Source: Daldinia sp. FL1419
Lineage: Eukaryota; Ascomycota; Sordariomycetes; Xylariales; Hypoxylaceae
Length of the DNA: 64,000 nucleotides
Direction of reading: 5' to 3'
Assembly: GCA_025201765.1 (NCBI GenBank)
Contig: MU623372.1
Location: forward strand, 186,001-250,000
Positions 22,037 through 33,070 of this stretch are shown here, one piece after another (the stretch's first letter is position 1; every line of letters begins with the position of its first letter). The position numbers and the translations under genes are program-made. The notes beneath the pieces are model-generated. The model was not told the origin of the DNA. It saw nothing but the letters and a program-made list of their open reading frames with translations, and did not search any database.

Positions 22037-25000
22037 TTATTGTTGATCCATGATCATCTTTCTGAGTGCCCATCGCAAGTCGACCTGGTTTCGATTACCA
22101 ATGCTCCAAGGACTGCACTTCCGGCGCCACCGCGCCTCCTCTTCGTGCTGACGCCTAACGAATTCCGGACCGACGTCGAACTCCTCACCTACAAGCCAAT
22201 CATCCCTAAGGTCGCTTCCTCGACCGTGACCGACGGAGTCTTTATCCTTGTCATCAAGATCCGGAATATCTTTGAAAGGATCGTCGTCGTCAGTCGCATT
22301 AAAACCCGCCATAGGGTCATCAGAGGTAGAAGGGGTTGCATCTGCCTTGAGCCAGCACATGTTCTGCGGGTCAAAAATCATGTCACCAACCCTCTTGACG
22401 CCTTTAGTAGCGGTCATGTTAGTAATGAGTACCGGTCTTGAGGTAGTGGAGCCCTCTCTTTCGCGTGTTACGTGTGGAGGGAGAGATGTTGTGGGGGACG
22501 GGATCGGAACGTCGAAAGCACTAAGCGCGTTATCGTTTCCTTCCCAGCGGAACGTGGTTGGGTTGTATGTCATGCCGTTTACAACTAAAGCCCGTGAGTT
22601 AGCTTTGCTTCTCTGAGTATGCTTAATTTTCTGTGGGGTAGAGGATATTTGGGCTTTCTGGGGTATTGAGAACGTCTTAACTGGTGACATCTCCTGATGT
22701 ACTTTGGACCTTTGAGTTTGAGCTCGGGCCTGGAGAAGTGCTTGGACCTTAAGAGATTTTGGGGTTTTAGACGTTGGAGACTTCTCACAGATCGGCAATC
22801 GAATGGGTGTATTAAGCTCTCGGAATCTTCGAAGCCTTTCGGGAGATTGGGGTATTCGAGAGGTTGGATGCTTTTGTATCTCTAACTTGTGTAGCTTCTG
22901 AAGATGTCCCGGAGTCTTGGGAATTTGGGATACTCTATGTACCTGGACTATCTGAGGCTGCTCATGTGCCCCGGGTTGCTGTGGTTTCTGGGGTTGGGGT
23001 GCAATAGGCCTACCTTTGCTTTCCTTTGCGGAGTTCAGGTTTGAGATTAAGTGCGGTTTTAACTGAGGTGTCTTGTGGGACTTCTTGGCTCGTGGTGTAT
23101 TATAACTATGTAGCCCGAAATTTCCCCTACTAGATAGTTGGGCAACCCTCTGGTTCGTGACAGGAGCAAGTGGTCCTGAGGCGGGGGCTCGCTGTGCCAA
23201 AATTGTCTCTCTGGCGATGCGACTGGCGGCCGTATCTCGGGCAAAGTGAGGCTGGGAATCCTGTCTTGCTGGCGAGAAAGGTAATATAGGACTGGGCGTA
23301 TTTCTCTCTGGCAAAACATTCTGGTAGATTTTGTTTCGGATATTTGTTCTATTCCCGTATGCAACCGGCTGCTTAACGAACTTGGATTCCGCCTGCGCCG
23401 ATGTAGGAAGATCATCAAATGAATCGAGTTCATGGCCATCACCAAAGCGGCGTACTCGCCGTGGCTTGCTGATCTGTTGCCAAATAGGCTCCGCCGACAT
23501 CTTTTCATTCCGCCCCCTTCTTGGGCTGGGCGATCTCAATGCAGTTCGAGAGAAGGCACGAGATAGGGGACGAGTTTCTGGGCCATGATCGGAATCATGG
23601 CGCCGAAAGGGCCGTGCAGTTTGAGTACTCTTGGCGCTCACATGCTGAGACTGTGACTGTGATGCACCGGCGGGCAGAAATGGATTCCTTCTTGCCTGTG
23701 CTGCACTACTTTCATAGATAGGACGAGCACGATCAACCGGAGTCTTCGGTCGCAGGACAGATTGTGGTCTGCTGGACTCGACGCGTGAATCAGTGCGCGA
23801 TGGTGGTCGATCAAACCGCGAAGGCGTAGGCTTCGCTGGAGCGGGAGCGTGACGCATAGCTGGTAGAGAGCGCTTTAGTCTAAGCAGTTGTGCGCTCGTT
23901 GTGGTGGGCTCGTTACGTAAAACTCCGCTAGAGGTCTTATTGCTTAGTTCTCTTCTTCGTGGTGTAGGGAATTGAGCTGACTGCGCTGATGAGGGTGTAG
24001 TGGGCGTGTGAATGCTTGAGACGGAAGACTGTGAAGAGTGACCAAGGCGTGATTGAGATCTTCGAGACGGTCGTGGCAGTATGGGGCCACCGCTTTCGGA
24101 CACCGGCTCAAGCGAAGGCTGAGTCTGTGCACGGTCATGACTACCCATAGGTCGGGGGAGACGAGAGACGGACGATGCTGTAACTGGCTGATTGGTGAAG
24201 GTTACAGAGACCGATGTCTTCGGTCGTGTAGGACTGACTGGTCGGGCCTCTTTGACCTTGACATTACGATGGAGCGTAGACTTATCGGAGCGGAGCACGT
24301 CCCCATCACCAAATTCAAGACCATCTAAGGGATCTTCATTGTCCGCTATAGGATTGATTGGATTCTTAGCTAACGAAGGTCGTTTTCTTAGGATAGAATG
24401 CTCGGGGCGTCCATCTGGAGATCGATCTTGCTTGCGTCGTCTTAACCGTTCGCTTAGGTCCAAAGGGCCGTTCGGTAATAATAAACCGTCGAAAATTTCA
24501 TCTTCACTCTCGGCCGTAATAGAGCTGGCAAGACTCGGGCTAAGTGCCGACATTGAAGGACTGCGGGCTGAAAAGACGTCCCGCTTTGTACCGCCAAACC
24601 GGGTTCCTATGCTACCCTCTCCCCAGTCGAAGTCATCGCTTGCACTCAACGCCGGTGTCTTGGGGATATCCATTTTTCTGGAAAGCTTCAATAATCCGTC
24701 TGATGGCAGCTCCAAGTCCCCTTCAATGTCTTCATCACCTCGCTTCTTCTGCGGTGAAGGTGTAGGCGGAGTTATCAATGAAATAGGACGTAGCTTTGGG
24801 GCTTTGATAGTTGCGGCTCCATCGCCGAACACATCATCATCGTCATCATTATCCCGGAATTTGTCCAAATTGATAGGGGTTGCTAAGGTCTTTGGTGAAA
24901 TCTGTCCATGTGGCTCCCGGATAGTGATAGGAGCTTGCTGTTTCGTGGGGCTTGACATGCTTATTTGTCTAAGGGACTCGGGGTACGCATTGCCGTCCTG

Positions 25001-25483
25001 GGGCTTTAGACGAAGTGGACCAGTAACAGGAAGCTCTAAATCGTCTCCATAATCCTCCTGGAAAATCTTCTTCATTTTTCTTCCTCCTAATCGTTTAATA
25101 GTACCTCCCATCAAAGCAGAGGGTGGTACATTTGCAGGTATCGGGATTCCCGCGTGAGCAGCGGCAGCAATCGCATCCATGGTCGACTTCTCGTCATTGC
25201 CGGGTAAATGTAATTGTCTTTCGTCGTTTCCGGGGAGGGATTCTCGATCGGATCGGAATGAGGAGAGACTATCGCGGTGGTGAGACTGCGTATTGGTAGT
25301 AGAATTGCTTCGAAAAGTAAGATCCTCATTGTCAATAACGAAATCGTTATCGTCATCCCAGTCCTCTATCCAGCTTCCCCTCTCGCGGAATTGCGGCTCT
25401 CCAGTCCGCTCCTCCTCCGCCTTCTCAAACGCATGTAGTTTATCTAGAAGATCCATCTTGTCCCAGTTTGGTGGATACGCCAT
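22037..25483 (-). CDS. Byr4/Bfa1-like cytokinesis regulator
   Basis: A single-exon 1148-residue protein. It is largely disordered, with many SP/TP sites and basic patches. The N-terminus has conserved blocks (MAYPPNWDKMDLLDKL, RGSWIEDWDDDNDF, ALMGGTIKRLGGRKMKK) and repeated acidic DDLELP / GDLELPSDG / DGLLLPNGPL motifs. The C-terminus has the paired signature MTYNPTTFRWEGNDN (near 969) and DMIFDPQNMCWLK (near 1038). This layout is that of Byr4 (S. pombe) / Bfa1 (S. cerevisiae), the scaffold that forms a two-part GAP with Cdc16/Bub2 for the Spg1/Tem1 GTPase and restrains the septation network at the spindle pole body. The repeated SP/TP sites suggest control by CDK or polo kinase, which is an inference. 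Confidence 0.88.
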   Translation of the reverse strand: MAYPPNWDKMDLLDKLHAFEKAEEERTGEPQFRERGSWIEDWDDDNDFVIDNEDLTFRSNSTTNTQSHHRDSLSSFRSDRESLPGNDERQLHLPGNDEKSTMDAIAAAAHAGIPIPANVPPSALMGGTIKRLGGRKMKKIFQEDYGDDLELPVTGPLRLKPQDGNAYPESLRQISMSSPTKQQAPITIREPHGQISPKTLATPINLDKFRDNDDDDDVFGDGAATIKAPKLRPISLITPPTPSPQKKRGDEDIEGDLELPSDGLLKLSRKMDIPKTPALSASDDFDWGEGSIGTRFGGTKRDVFSARSPSMSALSPSLASSITAESEDEIFDGLLLPNGPLDLSERLRRRKQDRSPDGRPEHSILRKRPSLAKNPINPIADNEDPLDGLEFGDGDVLRSDKSTLHRNVKVKEARPVSPTRPKTSVSVTFTNQPVTASSVSRLPRPMGSHDRAQTQPSLEPVSESGGPILPRPSRRSQSRLGHSSQSSVSSIHTPTTPSSAQSAQFPTPRRRELSNKTSSGVLRNEPTTTSAQLLRLKRSLPAMRHAPAPAKPTPSRFDRPPSRTDSRVESSRPQSVLRPKTPVDRARPIYESSAAQARRNPFLPAGASQSQSQHVSAKSTQTARPFRRHDSDHGPETRPLSRAFSRTALRSPSPRRGRNEKMSAEPIWQQISKPRRVRRFGDGHELDSFDDLPTSAQAESKFVKQPVAYGNRTNIRNKIYQNVLPERNTPSPILPFSPARQDSQPHFARDTAASRIARETILAQRAPASGPLAPVTNQRVAQLSSRGNFGLHSYNTPRAKKSHKTPQLKPHLISNLNSAKESKGRPIAPQPQKPQQPGAHEQPQIVQVHRVSQIPKTPGHLQKLHKLEIQKHPTSRIPQSPERLRRFRELNTPIRLPICEKSPTSKTPKSLKVQALLQARAQTQRSKVHQEMSPVKTFSIPQKAQISSTPQKIKHTQRSKANSRALVVNGMTYNPTTFRWEGNDNALSAFDVPIPSPTTSLPPHVTREREGSTTSRPVLITNMTATKGVKRVGDMIFDPQNMCWLKADATPSTSDDPMAGFNATDDDDPFKDIPDLDDKDKDSVGHGRGSDLRDDWLVGEEFDVGPEFVRRQHEEEARWRRKCSPWSIGNRNQVDLRWALRKMIMDQQ

Positions 25484-27592
25484 TGTAAATAACGATCTGA
25501 TGGATTAGATGAAAGTACAATGCGCGCCCAAAAGTCGTAATGGTCAGGATAGCCAAGTTAAAACGGCCTCTATCCGAGACCAATGTCCGAAAACAATGCT
25601 CTCGGTTAATAGTATTCCGCGGGTGGTCGCATTGTTTTTATGTTCTGAATGATGGTTCGTCACGTACTCCGAAATTGGGTACAGAACAGAATAGGAGCGT
25701 TGACTGGAGGAGTTTTTGAAATACCGCGACTATGATATCAAGCGCGAAAATCTAATAGAAAAAAGGAGAAACCAATTAAATCGGCATAAGTGACGCGACG
25801 TGAGTTGAATATAAAAGTTAAGGAAATGTTGAGAGGGAAGTTGTCGCAAGTTAAGCGCAGATGTATCAAGTTTAACGTTAAGGTTAAGGTTAGGCTATCC
25901 ACTAAACCGCATAATAAAAACTTGCCTAATTGCAGGATTAAAAAGTAGTTCTTTTCGTATGTCGTTGAACCTGCAAGTTTTCTTACGATGAAATACGAGT
26001 ACAAGATATTTTAGGATAAGAGATCGAGGGTATCGTAGGCATTAGGTATCGTGGATGAGCGCGAGAAAGATTGACTCAGTTGAATGCTCATACAAAAACA
26101 AGGTGTGGAGGCAGATTGTGGATGCGCTTGCGTTGGAAGAGAGATGAGAGAAAAAGGTGGATGAGGTAGGTATCGAGATGGGGTTGGGTCAGTGCGTTCA
26201 AAATCGAGCCTGGCAGTCGCTAGCGAGAATTAATTGCGCAGTCTTGGCATACCTCCCCAAATTCAACATCACTTAATATCTTCAATATCTTCAACTCAAA
26301 AAAATTACAAAAAATACTAGAATTTAATTGAAAATTTTCTAATTTAATTAGTAAAAAAATCGTATAATTTACGCTTATTTTGGTAGTATAATTGGTATAG
26401 TTTACAATAAGTATCAATATAAGAAAGGGTTGGAATTTTTAAGGTAGAATGCCAAGACTGCGCAATCAATTTTCTCTTCTGACGGCCTGGAAAATCTTGA
26501 ATGGCTGGCTTCCCGGGTTTCTCAGGCGGTTTAGGTGTTTGGGTAGGTACACTACATGTACTGTGAGACCTAAAGTACTAAGGTTACTGTACCTTGTATG
26601 TACGTCTTAGATTTTTGGTGGCTGGGATCACTGGATCAATACCTTAGTACGCAGTCCATATTTAGGGCTACAGGGTTTCAGTAACCCACCTAGCCAATCA
26701 TACATCTTTTCTGGTCGCGACAGTGACGCGACTTCAGTAACAACGCGATTTTGACCCCTCATACAAGATACGTAAGGAATCTTGCCTGTGAGACACAATG
26801 CACCTGGAAAATATAATATTAATGTATAATGTATCTAGGTGAGGTTTCTGAGGATTTCCATGTGTGCATATGTCTTGTACTTATCATTTAAGTCAATACC
26901 TTTGAACGGTATTGATGTCAATCCCTGATAATATGGACCTAATTGAACTGATGAAAAGTGCTAAAATAAAAAATTTCCCCGCCCCCTCAGTGGCACTAAC
27001 GCCAACCCAATTCAACTACGTACCTGTCCCGAGTACCCATGTAATCAGGTACAACACCTGCAATTTCATCACAGCTCTAACCTAGTGTCGTACATGCTGA
27101 CATGACCTTAGCTCTTTAGGTCTAACCTAGGAAGTACATCCCTTGTAGGCAGCCAGGCAACTGCCTGTTTATCGAGTCTTTCAACCAAATTTATTCCATC
27201 TTAAGCCTCATATCAAATAAACCAAACATTCTTTATTAACCGCAAGACGGAACATACATTCTCATCACTCTTTGTAAATCTCAGGATCTGCTACTTATGC
27301 TCCTCCGATCACCCTCTCTTCTCTTTATGGCATCTAGTAAATCGATACAAGCTGCGAGCTGCATCCTTCATTCGCATTCACAAGGAACCTAGACGTACCT
27401 TTTCGTACTTCTAAGGATTTACTATCCGCTCCGATCGAAAATTTCATTATTTCGTAGCTACAGCGGTACTCTTTCGTCAAAAACGATATCCAATCGCCTT
27501 AGACCACAACCCAACTCAGGCATATACCCCCAACGAAGTATACCCTGGGCTCCACGAATATCTAAGTACAGAATTATCTCAAAGCTCCCGAC
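25484..27592. other. divergent spacer between Byr4-like and XRCC4-like genes
   Basis: A 2.1-kb AT-rich region between divergent start codons. It contains the inverted-repeat element at 26225-26476 and a GTTAAGGTTAAGGTTAGG run near 25876. No protein gene is supported. Confidence 0.5.
26225..26476. mobile_element. second MITE-like inverted-repeat element
   Basis: ATTAATTGCGCAGTCTTGGCAT at 26229-26250 matches the inverted copy at 26449-26470 with one mismatch in 22. A few more paired bases on the outside (GAGA/TCTC) bring the element to about 252 bp. The core is about 80% AT, with no coding potential. The ends differ from the 3487-3756 element, so this is a separate family. Target duplications are not clear. 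Confidence 0.65.
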
Positions 27593-28856
27593 ATGTCAAA
27601 CGCCTCGGTGTTACGCTTCCCTGTCTTGGGGAGAGAGGGCGACTACTTTCTCTTGGAGGTATCGCCGAATGGATCCCAGGTCCTAGATCTTAAACTTGTT
27701 GGGTCTGAGAGTACAGCTGTGTTCACAATGAAACGTGAGTCTTATTTGCTTAGCCCGGCCTCTACAAATGTTTTTTGAATCGTGTGGCCGTATCTGAGAA
27801 TCTCATAAACCACCGGACTCCATTGGAACAGGAGCTGAATTGTTTTATAGTACGTCATAAGAGGGTCGCCGACTACAAAGCATCTAGTGGCCCATGCTCT
27901 CCTGAAGAGTGGGAAGAGATTCTAGTTTCAACATTAGTCAACCAGCAACCGGTACCAGATATTGAGACTAGAGCCGATGTTCACTCAGAAAGTTCTTCAG
28001 TTTCTATTTCTTTTCGAAAAAATATCCAGGGTATTACAGTGTGTATACATTCTAAGGATGCCTTCCAAGATTCATCACTAACTCTAATTTGCAGCAACGC
28101 CTTGGATCCCTTAAGTTGGAGGAAGATGAGAATACCGAGATTTCCCCTTTCGATTGGTGTATTTCAGCTATTGGAGCCCGAGAGAAAGTTGCAGAGGATT
28201 TAACCGCTGCTAACCTCAAAATTCAGTCCCTTGAGGAATCGCTTAGTGAGCTCAAATGCCAGCTAGATGAACTTATCAAGGCGAAAGATGAGGATGAGAT
28301 GCAATTACTCGAGAAGTTCAGAGATCTCATTAACGAGAAGAAAGTTAAAATTAGGCAGCAGCAGCGCCTATTAGCGTCTGCAAACATTGACCCCGAAGAA
28401 CTTGCGAATGTTGATGGTAACCAGAATACGCGAAAACACGTCCCTGAATCGTCCCGTGCTTCCAAACGGAAAATTAAGGAAGAGGAAGAAAGCAGTGAAA
28501 GCGGGTTCGAAAAGATGGATGTCGAGGACGGTGTCAATGAAGATGCACAGTCAGATGCCGGGGAAGATCATGGTGATACCACCGCAGGCGAAACCGCAAG
28601 CGGAGCAGACACCGATGAGGAGCCGGCACCCCCACCGGCGAAATCTCAGAGAAATCAGGCTGCAGCACCGAAGCGTAATACTCGAGCATCTAAGCCAATA
28701 GAAAAAGACTCTGAATCCGAAGACGAGGCTTCTCAGGAGAAAAATAAGCCACTCCCGCCGCCGCGCAGCCTACCGTTTATGAAAACCAAAAAGCCTGCAG
28801 CCCGGGCACAAAAGCCAGCTGAGGATGACGAAACCGAATCTGATGATGAATTATGA
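27593..28856 (+). CDS. XRCC4/Lif1-like DNA ligase IV cofactor, 3 exons
   Basis: Exons are 27593-27734, 27851-28038 and 28095-28856, giving 363 residues with phase kept at both joins. The N-terminal head (MSNASVLRFPVLGREGDYF, then RHKRVADYKASSG and EEWEEILVSTLV) and the SVSISFRKN strand match the XRCC4 beta-sandwich. A long coiled coil follows (REKVAEDLTAANLKIQSL to about 255). The tail is acidic, Ser-rich and disordered, with KRKIKEEEE and a terminal DDETESDDEL. XRCC4/Lif1 stabilises DNA ligase IV and bridges broken ends in non-homologous end joining in the nucleus. The sequence match is to fold and layout, which are weakly conserved in this family. Confidence 0.8.
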
Positions 28857-29274
28857 GCATGCGATACACCAGAATAATAGAACTACAAATTCATGTAGCG
28901 ATCTCAATTGTGTTTTTAGAAACGTCTACTTTGGTACATCTGGTTACTGTTATACCCCAATTCATAATAATAGCAGGCGATGGTTAAGACAATATGGTAT
29001 ATCAGCGGGATCAGATCTAGCATTGACTAACTACACTAATAAACGGATGTAGTAATAAAAGGCCTATACGGCTAAGCTAGTGTCCCCATCGAGATTCAGC
29101 ACGACGTTGCGTGGTTATACCGAAAAACCCCCATCCCAACCTCAAATTTACTAGACGCCTTATGTCGTGCCCGCGGGCCAGTCCACGAAAGCACATTTTT
29201 ACGTATCAAAATCAAAAAAAGAAAAGAAAAAGAAAAAGAAAACCCTCTACCCAACCAAAGATGGGCCCCAAGGC
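28857..29274. other. spacer between convergent genes
   Basis: The 3' flanks of the XRCC4-like gene and the aldo/keto reductase gene. It has an A-rich tract (A7GA4GA5GA5G) at about 29214-29240. No gene is supported. Confidence 0.5.
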
Positions 29275-30339
29275 TTAACGCCTGTCCTCGGGGGCAAAGA
29301 TGTCGTTGAAGAATCCTCGGAAGTGTTTCCTCTTTCCAAGTTCTGTGATTTCCGCCGTCTCGCTGGGCGTGAGCTTGAATGTGGGCAGCTTCCTTCTTAA
29401 GCTGTACAGGCGCTCCTCGCTGCTGCTGGTTGTGACCACGGCGATGCCTTGGTCAATAGCCCATCGGAGCGCGATTTCGGCATCCGAGACGCCGTACTTC
29501 TTGGCGAGAGAGGCGAAGATGCCGTCGACGGGGCCGGGGCGGGCCTTAGTGATGGCGGTAAGGGGTGAGTATGCGGCAGTCGCGATGCCGTTCTGGCGGT
29601 GGAAGTCCAGGAGGTTGCCGTGCTGCAGGTACGGGTGGTACTCAATCTGGTTGACTGCAGGCTTGATCTTGGCCGTCTTCAGGATGGTCTCCAAGTGGCT
29701 TTGCAGGAAGTTGGAGACACCGATAGACTTCGCCTTGCCGCTCTGCTTGATGGCCTCGACCTCAGCCCAGATCTGCTGCAGGCGGTCGGGGGTATCGGCG
29801 ATCTGCGGCCAGCCCACCAGGTACAGGTCCACATAGTCGACGCCAAGTCGCTCAAGCGAAGCATCGAAGGACGCCTTTACGTTTGTCGTCACTGTCCACA
29901 CCTTGGTGGTGATGAAGAGTTGCGAGCGCGGTACGCCGGAATTCCTGATAGCTATTCCGAGACCCTTCTCGTTGCCGTATGCTAAGATTCTTATTAGAAT
30001 ATGGGTTCATATGAAAAAGAGGGGTAGTTCATGCAGTCTCACCTTCTGCGGCATCTAAGTGGTTGAAGCCACTCCGGATTCCCCTAAGGGCAGAGTTCAC
30101 AATGTTGTCTGTGTCGTGTGCACTGAAGGCCATACCCAGGCCGTATGCAACCTAGATTCCCGAGCTATTAGTCTGGGGTCGTGCATTCGGAGTCTCGATA
30201 TCAAACTTACCATAGGCATCTCATTTCCGTCGTTCAGCTTCAAGGTCGGGATAGCCGAATCAGAAGACGCTTGCTTCGATCCGACGCCAGAGGCATCGGA
30301 TCGGAACTTCGCGTCATTGGAATCGATTTGAGTGTACAT
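29275..30339 (-). CDS. aldo/keto reductase with altered catalytic His, 3 exons
   Basis: Exons are 30339-30211, 30151-30043 and 29981-29275, giving 314 residues. The joined sequence has the TIM-barrel AKR blocks: NEMPMVAYGLGMAF, GFNHLDAAEAYGNEKGLG with the catalytic Asp and Tyr, LFITTKVW with the catalytic Lys, and later KSIGVSNF and VNQIEYHPYLQ. AKRs reduce aldehydes and ketones with NADPH in the cytosol. At the place where the family has DLYLIHWP, this protein reads DLYLVGWP, so the tetrad His is Gly. The C-terminal cofactor loop is VVTTSSSEERL. Either its activity is shifted or the protein is an inactive relative. Confidence 0.88.
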
Positions 30340-33070
30340 GATGTGATCCTACGATACCAGATCAGGTGTAAGGTTGGAATGATCTCTCGACATTTTGGCG
30401 GGCGGTGGTGAAGCCATTTATAGAGGGGGGATGTCTGTTAGCTACACCTCTAGTGTTGATAAAAATTGTTGATATTCGTATAGTCAGTGAGTGGCTAAGT
30501 CGGATCAGCTGTTGTGTAAGAAGATTATGGGTGAGTCTCCATACAGCGTCGTAGCGAGTGGAGCGGACCCTGCAGCGGAATTGAGAGCTGCATCCTATTT
30601 GAACAATGCTAGGGACCCAGACACGTAAGAGCCAGATTGAGTTCTGATTGTACGGATCTTGCATGTTGCCAGCGAATTATACGCCCAAGTGTTGTTCATT
30701 GGGCACCTAAAGCTGTCGGAAATTCCACTCTCACCTAGACGTCGCAAAATAATAAGGCTAACACCAACGTCTCCGCGTGGGACCCAAGACTATCTATTGG
30801 CCGGCCAATGTCAGGATATGTTTTCAGAACCATGGAAGAGTTTACTGCAACTAGAGATCTCACCTCGCCAATGATATACTTTGACGCTTTGCTTAGTCTA
30901 AGGCTAGACTACTCGATTGTCTCCAGCAAGGCATGTTGGCCGCGCTACTGCAAGTTCTATTAGTTGCCAACAAAGCGCAGGAGCCCTAACAGAAACTCAT
31001 TGGCAATTGAAATGCATACGTGGATGCTGTACAAAATTTGGTAGCGCTTTATTTATATGGAGATGACTTGGGATATCGTATTGATATGTGATGATATACA
31101 GAAATTGTGGTGTCTTCATAATCTACCTACCCCGTTTCATAAAGCATCAGCACTAGCAGAAGAATGGAGGATGCACAACTAACTACCTACACCTTGAGTC
31201 AGACTCGACGACTCCACGCACTCGCCGTCCTTAACCCACAGGTAATTTGCCACAGAGTGATCAGTTGTCTACGGATCTCCTTGCTTATATCCCAAAAAGA
31301 AGCATCGCAGAAGGGGTGTCGGTAGCGAGTGTCTGGAGAAATCGCTGTAAAAGGTTCTAGAATAGCCTTTTCAATAGGAAATACGGATACGGGTATCTGA
31401 TTATTGTGGGTTTAGTCCTGGGGAATGCATTTCAAAGGAGAAGGCCTGTCTAGAAGGTATAACGTTGAGACGTATAAGAATATAGCTGTTGAAATTACTG
31501 AGAGAAAGGAGACGACGTTGCTTGAGCCCAAAGGTTGGAGTTATCTTGATAGGATATTTTATGTTGCACAAAATGCAAGCATCATTGCAACCTCGTGTTT
31601 AAATATAGTTTTCATCTTTTACAACTAATAAGGACGATTAAAAGAACTACCTAGTACAGCTCGGTCAGATACGAACTTGATCGTACTGGAGACGAACAGA
31701 TTTACAGGCAAAGTACCTATCGATGCGGTTGTTGTAGATGTTAGATAACTTGCAATATAATCTCTAAGTACACGTGCCAACGTGATAGAGGAAAGGGAAA
31801 GACCTCGAGAGCTTTCATCTACCTATTAGATTCGAGTGACCTTCGTCACGAAGTGTTGTCATCTTAATAGCTAGAGAAATTTGTATGTCCTGATACGTGT
31901 TCCCTTGAAGACTCAAATAAGGTTAAGGAAGCATCTAACCTAGCAATATTAACAAACTTTGGAGAATTTCTTGATGTTAGCTCGGCACATTAACTACGAA
32001 TATATTTGATCATACTGCTTAATTACGCAGTATATCCCAATATATCGAATAAGACGTCGGTACCATTACGCAAGCCCAGGGATGTCGATAAACTCTCACC
32101 CTTCGGGAGCAAGGGATACACGGATCCATAGAGGACTACGATGTGGGAATTAATCTCTAGTTCTCATGCAAAGACCCGGTGCTGGTATTCCATCTAGGCT
32201 AACCTAGATGCTGTAATGTTATATTAGAGTTTCGCTGCATGCAAATGCGGAAGGGTGGACTCGGGCCGCAGTGACGGGAATGAGCAAGTATGCTCGTCAT
32301 GTCCTGAGTAATTCATAACAAATTAAAAACTTATTACGTTTCTCCCAAGCCAAATCCATCTATGGATGCAGACTTGCTATACTCAAGTCCCATATTTCTG
32401 AGTGTAAGGAGAGAAATCTCCGTTTGGATACGTAAGTCGCCTTGAGTAAGAGGCTATTAATCTATTTATTCCGGCCAAAGTTCTAGCGCTATGAAGACAA
32501 ACTCTAAAGATTCCATCATGATTCTTGATATTTAGCCTTTTCTTTTCTTTTCCGAAAGTCAAATGTTGAAAAGGTAGTGTGGGGATCGCTTTTGAAGATG
32601 ATAATAGTTACAAAGTCTTCATACTCGATGTCTAGGATGATCAACTAACCTAGTGTTGACATAGCTTGGGTACTTCTGGATATACGAAGCCGCAATTAAA
32701 TGTCAAGAATCTCTAGGTATCTAGGTAGATGCCTACGTAGGTAAGATATCTTGTAAAAGTCTAAAATTTCGAGAAGTCTTCTTATTTGACGCAGAAGAGC
32801 CATCACCACCTACATGAATAATGTCGTTTAAGATAAGGATTATCTAATGCGACGGAAACTGACGTAATACCTATCTCAGGTCGCCACATTCGTAGGCCGA
32901 GTATCATCAAAGCCGTTAATGGATTACCGCATCTCTGCTTCATCACCTTTTAGTATGATTTTACGTGGATTAAACTAACATTGGGACTTCTTTTGCACAT
33001 GTGATTACTGCGTAACTTTGGCATATATATCTTGGGCAATAATCTGTTTCGGCCTGGAAAAGCCGTCTAT
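30340..33070. other. long divergent spacer
   Basis: 2.7 kb between divergent genes, AT-rich, with short open frames only. I see no domain, RNA gene or clear transposon end. Confidence 0.45.

Noticed and set aside
24192..25052. 286-codon plus-strand open frame
   Set aside because: It lies fully opposite the Byr4-like gene, whose protein is family-consistent over its whole length. The plus-strand translation has low complexity and no domain.
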